From: Pseudomonadota bacterium
GTDB lineage: Bacteria > Pseudomonadota > Gammaproteobacteria > Burkholderiales > Casimicrobiaceae
DNA: 10,077 bases
NCBI GenBank assembly: GCA_029571495.1
Contig: JAKPSO010000623.1
Location: 1-10,077 of the forward strand
Reading direction: 5' to 3'
Under the pieces are notes generated by a model. It saw only the letters and a list, made by a program, of their open reading frames with translations. It searched no databases and was not told the DNA's origin. Shown in pieces: positions 6,459-10,077 of this stretch; the stretch's first letter is position 1; the number at the start of each line of letters is the position of its first letter. A program made the position numbers and the translations under genes.

Positions 6459-6686
6459 ATGACTCTCGACGAACTCGCTGGCCAATTGAAGGCCCTGCTT
6501 GCCGGTAACCCCGGCGAGGATTTGCAAAAGAACCTGCGCGCCACGCTCTCCGCGGGCCTCGCGCGCATGGACGTGGTCACGCGTCAGGAATTCGAAATTC
6601 AGCGCGAGATGCTCGCCGCGCTGCGCACGCAGATCGACGAGCTGACAGCGAAGATCGATGCACTTGAAAAGGCGCGCGAGAAATAA
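6459..6686 (+). CDS. ubiK: UbiK, ubiquinone biosynthesis accessory factor (YqiC/BMFP family)
   Basis: The product is 75 residues of the BMFP family. In E. coli, UbiK (YqiC, 96 residues) forms a complex with UbiJ that assists the later hydroxylation steps of ubiquinone assembly, and the family also has membrane-fusing activity in vitro. Key visible features are the amphipathic N-terminal half ending in LQKNLRATLSAGLARMDVVTRQEFEIQ (about 24-50), matching the conserved LxxxLxRLDxVxRxEFDxQ pattern. A C-terminal coiled coil with heptad leucines and isoleucines (LRTQIDELTAKIDALEKAREK) follows. It lacks the Pro-rich tail of the E. coli protein. The open frame extends 39 codons upstream, but those codons cover the NtrC-like sites and are not protein-like. 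The ATG at 6459 matches the family start, though no Shine-Dalgarno is visible. In related bacteria a ComM/YifB gene often follows; here it does not. Confidence 0.88.
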   Translation: MTLDELAGQLKALLAGNPGEDLQKNLRATLSAGLARMDVVTRQEFEIQREMLAALRTQIDELTAKIDALEKAREK

Positions 6687-6854
6687 CGCATCTGCGCGAC
6701 CGCACTCGGTATCGACTTTTCGGCGCTAACGGCCGTCGCACAGCCGTTTGATGTGTTTTTCTCGATTAGTCGATAGACGCGAAAAAACGTCTGCATCGAC
6801 CGTGCAGCGGTCGCGCGAGCACCAAAGCTGTATCAGCGCAACCCACTGCGCGCC
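6687..6854. other. 168-base gap between convergent ubiK and fmt, with two hairpins
   Basis: No protein-like frame is evident. Two short hairpins could serve as weak terminators, one per direction. AACGGC / GCCGTT (6728-6733 and 6743-6748) is followed on the plus strand by a T-run at 6756-6760. CGACCG / CGGTCG (6797-6802 and 6808-6813) is followed on the minus strand by a run of six Ts (6787-6782). In both cases the T-run is 7-9 bases from the stem, further than in a standard intrinsic terminator, so function is uncertain. Confidence 0.4.
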
Positions 6855-7811
6855 TTAGACGCCCAGCCGTTCGCCGACGCTCGGCCCCGCACCGCCCGCC
6901 AGCCACGCCGACACCGGCATGCGCTTGCCACCGGGGCGCTGAATTTCCGTGATAGCCAATGGCGATGAGCCACAGGCAACAAGTAGGTGCTCACGGTCGA
7001 CGGCCAAAATGGTGCCCGGCTCGCCGCCCACGCACGATGGAACCGCAGTCAAATCGGCCGCCCAGAGCTTCAGTTTTTCGCCGCGCCACAGCGTCCAAGC
7101 GCCCGGCGCCGGATTAAACGCGCGAATTTGCCGGTCAATTTGGATCGCGCTTTCCGACCACTTTACCTCCGCCTCTTCCGGCGTGATCTTGTGCGCGTAG
7201 GTGACGCCATCGCGCTCCTGCTCGACACTCGGTAGCGAGACGCTCGCGGCGAGCTGCCGGAGCACATGCACGATGGCCTCGCTGCCCAGCACCGCCAAAC
7301 GATCATGTAGTTGCCCGGTCGTTTCGCGTGGGCCGATCGTCGTGTAAGTTTCGAGGAGCACCGGGCCGGTATCGAGGCCCGCCTCCATCTTCATGATCGC
7401 CACACCGGTGCGCGCGTCGCCCGCCAAGATCGCACGATGAATCGGCGCCGCACCACGCCAGCGCGGCAAAAGCGACGCGTGAATGTTGAGGCAATTGATG
7501 CCGGCGACTTTACGCGGAACGTCAAGCACCGCTTGCGGCAAGATGAGCCCGTACGCCGCAACCACTAGGATATCCGCGTCGAATGCGGCCAACTCCGCGA
7601 CGGCTTCGGGCGACTTCAAGTTCACCGGCTGCATCACCGGAACGCCGCGCGACAGGGCCAGCTGCTTCACGGCGGACGGCGTGAGCTTGAGGCCCCGGCC
7701 TGAGGGGCGGTCGGGTTGCGTGTAAGCCGCGACGACGTTAAGGCCAGCGTCCAGAATGGCCTTGAGCGCGACGGCCGCGAACTCGGGTGTTCCTGCGAAA
7801 ACGATTTTCAT
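6855..7811 (-). CDS. fmt: Methionyl-tRNA formyltransferase
   Basis: Cytosolic enzyme that transfers a formyl group from 10-formyltetrahydrofolate to Met-tRNA(fMet) for translation initiation. The 318-residue length is standard. The N-terminal Rossmann-type domain begins with MKIVFAGTPEFA, exactly the family start. The catalytic residues N109 and H111 lie in NIHASLLPRWRG, and D147 lies in GLDTGP. The loop that inserts into the tRNA acceptor stem is visible as TQPDRPSGRGLKLTPS at 31-46. The C-terminal OB-like tRNA-binding domain starts near residue 210 (IRAFNPAPGAWT). It lies 54 bases after def on the same strand, the classical def-fmt pairing, so it is probably co-transcribed. No good ribosome-binding site is visible just before the ATG, but homology makes this start safe. 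Confidence 0.98.
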   Translation of the reverse strand: MKIVFAGTPEFAAVALKAILDAGLNVVAAYTQPDRPSGRGLKLTPSAVKQLALSRGVPVMQPVNLKSPEAVAELAAFDADILVVAAYGLILPQAVLDVPRKVAGINCLNIHASLLPRWRGAAPIHRAILAGDARTGVAIMKMEAGLDTGPVLLETYTTIGPRETTGQLHDRLAVLGSEAIVHVLRQLAASVSLPSVEQERDGVTYAHKITPEEAEVKWSESAIQIDRQIRAFNPAPGAWTLWRGEKLKLWAADLTAVPSCVGGEPGTILAVDREHLLVACGSSPLAITEIQRPGGKRMPVSAWLAGGAGPSVGERLGV

Positions 7812-7865
7812 GCGGGGAATATAGCGTTCGTGAAAACTCCACCGAATAGAACGTTCCTGCGGAAA

Positions 7866-8375
7866 CTAGCCGCGCGTGGCTTCGCGGTGGCGTTTCTTCA
7901 TTTTGTTCTTCACGCGCACTTGCTTAAGTTGCGACAGGTGATCGACAAACACCGTGCCTTTTAGGTGATCCATTTCGTGCTGGATGCATACAGCAAGGAG
8001 CTCGGTCGCTTCAAGCTCGAATGTCGCGCCCGCGGCATCCTGCGCGCGTACTTTCACGCGGCCCGCGCGCTTCACGTTGTCGTAATAACCGGGCACCGAC
8101 AGGCAGCCTTCTTCACCGATCAATTCGCCATCGGCTTCGAGAATTTCGGGGTTGATGAAGACGCGCAGGTCGTTCTTCGTTTCAGACACGTCGATCACGA
8201 CGATGCGTTTATGCACGTCGACCTGCGTCGCGGCCAAGCCGATGCCTGGCGCTTCGTACATCGTGTGCGCCATGTCATCGACCAGCTTCTTGATCGCCGG
8301 GGTGAACTCGGTCACGGGTGCGGCGATGCGTTTTAGACGCGGATCGGGGTATTCAAGGATAGTTAGTAGCGCCAT
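7866..8375 (-). CDS. def: Peptide deformylase
   Basis: Metalloprotease that removes the N-terminal formyl group from nascent proteins at the ribosome, releasing formate. The product is 169 residues, as in E. coli. All three family motifs are intact: GIGLAATQ (44-51), EEGCLSVPG (with the metal-binding cysteine) and the HEMDH core in QHEMDHLKG, whose two histidines complete the metal site and whose glutamate is catalytic. The C-terminus is basic (KQVRVKNKMKKRHREATRG), consistent with the ribosome-binding C-terminal helix known for E. coli Def. It is the first gene of a def-fmt unit and is divergent from the LysM gene across 181 bases. The ribosome-binding site is weak, but the start MALLTILEYPDPRL is the family norm. 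Confidence 0.98.
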   Translation of the reverse strand: MALLTILEYPDPRLKRIAAPVTEFTPAIKKLVDDMAHTMYEAPGIGLAATQVDVHKRIVVIDVSETKNDLRVFINPEILEADGELIGEEGCLSVPGYYDNVKRAGRVKVRAQDAAGATFELEATELLAVCIQHEMDHLKGTVFVDHLSQLKQVRVKNKMKKRHREATRG

Positions 8376-8379
8376 TTAC

Positions 8380-8408
8380 TTGCCAATTCAGATGGCTGGA
8401 TGCACAAT
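8380..8408 (+). promoter_or_regulatory. Candidate promoter for the LysM gene
   Basis: TTGCCA (8380-8385, 5 of 6 to the -35 consensus) and CACAAT (8403-8408, 4 of 6 to the -10 consensus) are 17 bases apart. Transcription would start near 8415, giving a leader of about 140 bases. It lies in the divergent gap just upstream of def. This is a plausible but unproven sigma-70 promoter. Confidence 0.35.
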
Positions 8409-8441
8409 CTTCATGTAATTTCTTAAGGTTAGGGACATTTG

Positions 8442-8457
8442 CGAGGTTGCAAGCTCG
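8442..8457. repeat. Imperfect palindrome in the def/LysM divergent region
   Basis: The 16-base sequence CGAGGTTGCAAGCTCG is symmetric except for one mismatched pair, with TTGCAA at its centre. It lies between the two divergent genes, just downstream of the candidate LysM promoter, where an operator could sit. No regulator is encoded nearby and the match may be chance. Confidence 0.3.
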
Positions 8458-8556
8458 AATTTGCGCGGTTCGCCGCATGCTTTTCGTTCTTGGCAGCCCT
8501 ACAAGACGCAACCCGCCGCCCTTTCTTCAAGATCCGCAGAATTCGCAGGACACGGA

Positions 8557-9759
8557 ATGTTAACGAACCACACACTTTCTTCGGCTGCACCCGCGCACCC
8601 GGCTCGGCGAATCGCCTCGCTGGTGGCGGCGGCAATCATGGGCCTGTCGGGGCTGACAGCCTTTGCGCAAGCGCCCACGCCAGTCGAAGTCGCAGCCAAC
8701 GCACCAGACCAGCATACGGTTGTTCGCGGTGACACGCTGTGGGGCATTTCCGGCAAGTTCCTGAAACAGCCGTGGCGCTGGCCCGATGTCTGGCGCATGA
8801 ACCGCGACCAAATCAAGAATCCGCATTGGATTTACCCCGGCCAAGTGATCGTGCTTGACCGCAATGCCGTCGGCGGGCCGCGACTTTATATCCGTGGCGC
8901 TGGCGAGGGTGGTGATCGTCCGTTAGTGCGTCTCGGACCGCAAATCCGTTCGGAAGCGCGCGAAGTCGCTGGAATTCCGGCTATTCGTGGCGAAGACATC
9001 GATCCGTTCATCTTGCAAAACATGGTGATTGCCGCCGAGGCTCTCGACAACGCACCGCAGATCGTGAAATCGGTCGGCGAGCGCGTCGCGTTCTCAGCAA
9101 CCGACTCGGTCTATGCGGTCGGCGTGAAGCCGAGCATGGGCAAAGTTTTTCAAGTGTTCCGCAAGGAGCGTGAACTGCGTGATCCGGCCATCGCTCCACG
9201 GCCATGGTATCTCTGGCGCCACAACGTAGAAGATCCGCAGATTATTGGTTACGAAGCTACCTACCTCGGCGACGCTAAGACTATCAACGAAGGCGACGTT
9301 GCCAAGCTTGAAATCGTCACGTCAAAGCAAGAAATTCGCATCGGCGATTACTTGATTCCCGCGCCGCCGCAGGAGACGATCGCCTACGTGCCGCACGCGC
9401 CCGAAGCGAAGATCAATGGTTTCGTCATGACGCTTCCAAGCGGCGTGTCGGAAGCGGGCAAGACCAACATCGTGACACTGAATCTCGGCAAACGACATGG
9501 CATCGAAGTTGGCCACGTTTTGGCGGTGTACAAACCGACCGAGACGTTTGATAACCCCCGATTCAAGGAATCGCCTTTGAACTGGGTTCCGGGTTGGCCC
9601 AAGCAGCCCAATGCCGAGCCCGCGACGCTGCAAATCCCCGAGGAGCGCGTCGCATTAGTCTTCGTTTTTAGAGTGTTTGACGGCATCTCCTACGCGATGG
9701 TGATGAACGCGGGTCGCGAGAATGTTCGCGCAGGCTATATCGTTCGCAATCCACGCTAA
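8557..9759 (+). CDS. Exported LysM peptidoglycan-binding protein
   Basis: The product is 400 residues from ATG 8557. A basic n-region and hydrophobic core (RRIASLVAAAIMGLSGLTAFA, 17-37) form a Sec signal peptide with cleavage probably after AFA. One LysM domain follows at about 53-100, from HTVVRGDTLWGISGKF to NPHWIYPGQVIVL; LysM binds glycan chains of peptidoglycan. The remaining 300 residues contain no catalytic motif that I recognise. They have a mixed alpha/beta appearance with repeated short beta-like stretches (for example IGDYLIPAPPQE and NLGKRHGIEVGHVLAVYKP). A periplasmic location is inferred. The start is chosen for AGGA at 8547-8550, six bases upstream, and because the earlier in-frame ATG at 8461 would bury the signal peptide. 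A gene of this type next to dprA and divergent from def-fmt is common in betaproteobacteria, so it is unlikely to be accessory. Its precise role is unknown. Confidence 0.92.
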   Translation: MLTNHTLSSAAPAHPARRIASLVAAAIMGLSGLTAFAQAPTPVEVAANAPDQHTVVRGDTLWGISGKFLKQPWRWPDVWRMNRDQIKNPHWIYPGQVIVLDRNAVGGPRLYIRGAGEGGDRPLVRLGPQIRSEAREVAGIPAIRGEDIDPFILQNMVIAAEALDNAPQIVKSVGERVAFSATDSVYAVGVKPSMGKVFQVFRKERELRDPAIAPRPWYLWRHNVEDPQIIGYEATYLGDAKTINEGDVAKLEIVTSKQEIRIGDYLIPAPPQETIAYVPHAPEAKINGFVMTLPSGVSEAGKTNIVTLNLGKRHGIEVGHVLAVYKPTETFDNPRFKESPLNWVPGWPKQPNAEPATLQIPEERVALVFVFRVFDGISYAMVMNAGRENVRAGYIVRNPR

Positions 9760-9782
9760 CGTCCGATCTTTCAAGCACACAC

Positions 9783-9811
9783 AGGGCACCTTCGAGGTGC
9801 CCTTGTTATTT
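9783..9811 (+). terminator. Intrinsic terminator after the LysM gene
   Basis: The stem AGGGCACCT (9783-9791) / AGGTGCCCT (9795-9803) encloses a TCG loop (TTCGA if the last pair opens), followed by the T-rich tract TTGTTATTT (9803-9811). It starts 24 bases after the LysM stop. The tract is interrupted, so some read-through into dprA is possible. Confidence 0.8.
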
Positions 9812-9837
9812 CAGCCAACCCCGTTTCCGTTTCGCCC

Positions 9838-10077
9838 ATGAGTTCACATCCTGACGACATTTACTTTTTGCGCCTCGCGTTCGCGCACGGCGTAGGTGGC
9901 CGCGCGGTGCACAAATTGCTCACGGAACTCGGTGACGCCGGGTCGATCTTCTCGGCGAGCGCTGGAACGCTCACCGCGCTCGTCGGCGACAAAGCCGCGC
10001 GCACATTGACGACCGCGGCAGACGAAGCGTTGCAGGCGAAGCTGGACGAAGCGTTGGAGTGGTTGAACGCGAGCGCT
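9838..10077 (+). CDS. dprA: DNA processing protein DprA (Smf), N-terminal part, cut by window end
   Basis: The first 80 codons are present and the frame is open at the window edge. DprA binds incoming single-stranded DNA during natural transformation and loads RecA. The visible part corresponds to the N-terminal helical (SAM/HhH-like) domain: DIYFLRLAFAHGVGGRAVHKLLTELGDAGSIFSASAGTLTALVG matches the usual pattern of a leucine-rich helix, a VG turn, LL..fG, then ifsas...L. The Rossmann-fold core with the DNA-binding residues lies beyond the window, so the identification depends partly on context (LysM gene upstream, def-fmt divergent), which fits. No Shine-Dalgarno is visible before ATG 9838. 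The terminator 27 bases upstream suggests its own promoter or read-through. Confidence 0.85.
   Translation, partial: MSSHPDDIYFLRLAFAHGVGGRAVHKLLTELGDAGSIFSASAGTLTALVGDKAARTLTTAADEALQAKLDEALEWLNASA

Overview
The window looks like chromosomal DNA of a betaproteobacterium (probably Burkholderiales or a related order). This rests on gene order and protein character: a divergent def-fmt / LysM-dprA block, and a TorF-type porin followed by glnK and amtB with ubiK on the other side. G+C is moderately high. I see no insertion sequence, tRNA, rRNA, CRISPR array, phage gene or attachment site. No gap between genes exceeds 300 bases.

Layout. (1) Positions 1-699, plus strand: the C-terminal end of a cytochrome P450, then a small membrane protein with a TTG start. 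(2) 719-1462, minus strand: an exported protein of unknown function, convergent with the membrane protein and divergent from aqpZ. (3) 1642-2343, plus strand: aquaporin Z, with a good sigma-70-like promoter and a strong terminator that can serve both strands. (4) 2410-3294, minus strand: a two-module extradiol (VOC-fold) dioxygenase. (5) 3489-6225, minus strand: a three-gene operon transcribed in the order TorF-type porin, glnK, amtB, ending in a TTCG-loop terminator. A full sigma-54 promoter lies 65 bases upstream of the porin, with two NtrC-like boxes 40 bp apart behind it. (6) 6459-6686, plus strand: ubiK, a ubiquinone-biosynthesis accessory factor. (7) 6855-8375, minus strand: def-fmt, the formyl-methionine cycle genes. 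(8) 8557-10077, plus strand: a LysM-domain exported protein with its own terminator, then the start of dprA, cut by the window edge.

How they work together. The central operon is a nitrogen-starvation module: an outer-membrane beta-barrel, the inner-membrane ammonium channel and its PII regulator, apparently under one NtrC/sigma-54 promoter. Fmt formylates the initiator Met-tRNA and Def removes the formyl group from new proteins. LysM and DprA are a common neighbour pair (envelope protein and DNA-uptake protein). The other genes (P450, membrane protein, exported protein, aquaporin, dioxygenase) look like single units or short transcripts.

I did not find a previously undescribed system. The points most worth a second look are the sigma-54/NtrC control region and the porin-GlnK-AmtB linkage, followed by the long Ala/Pro-rich N-terminus of AmtB and the unrecognised exported protein.
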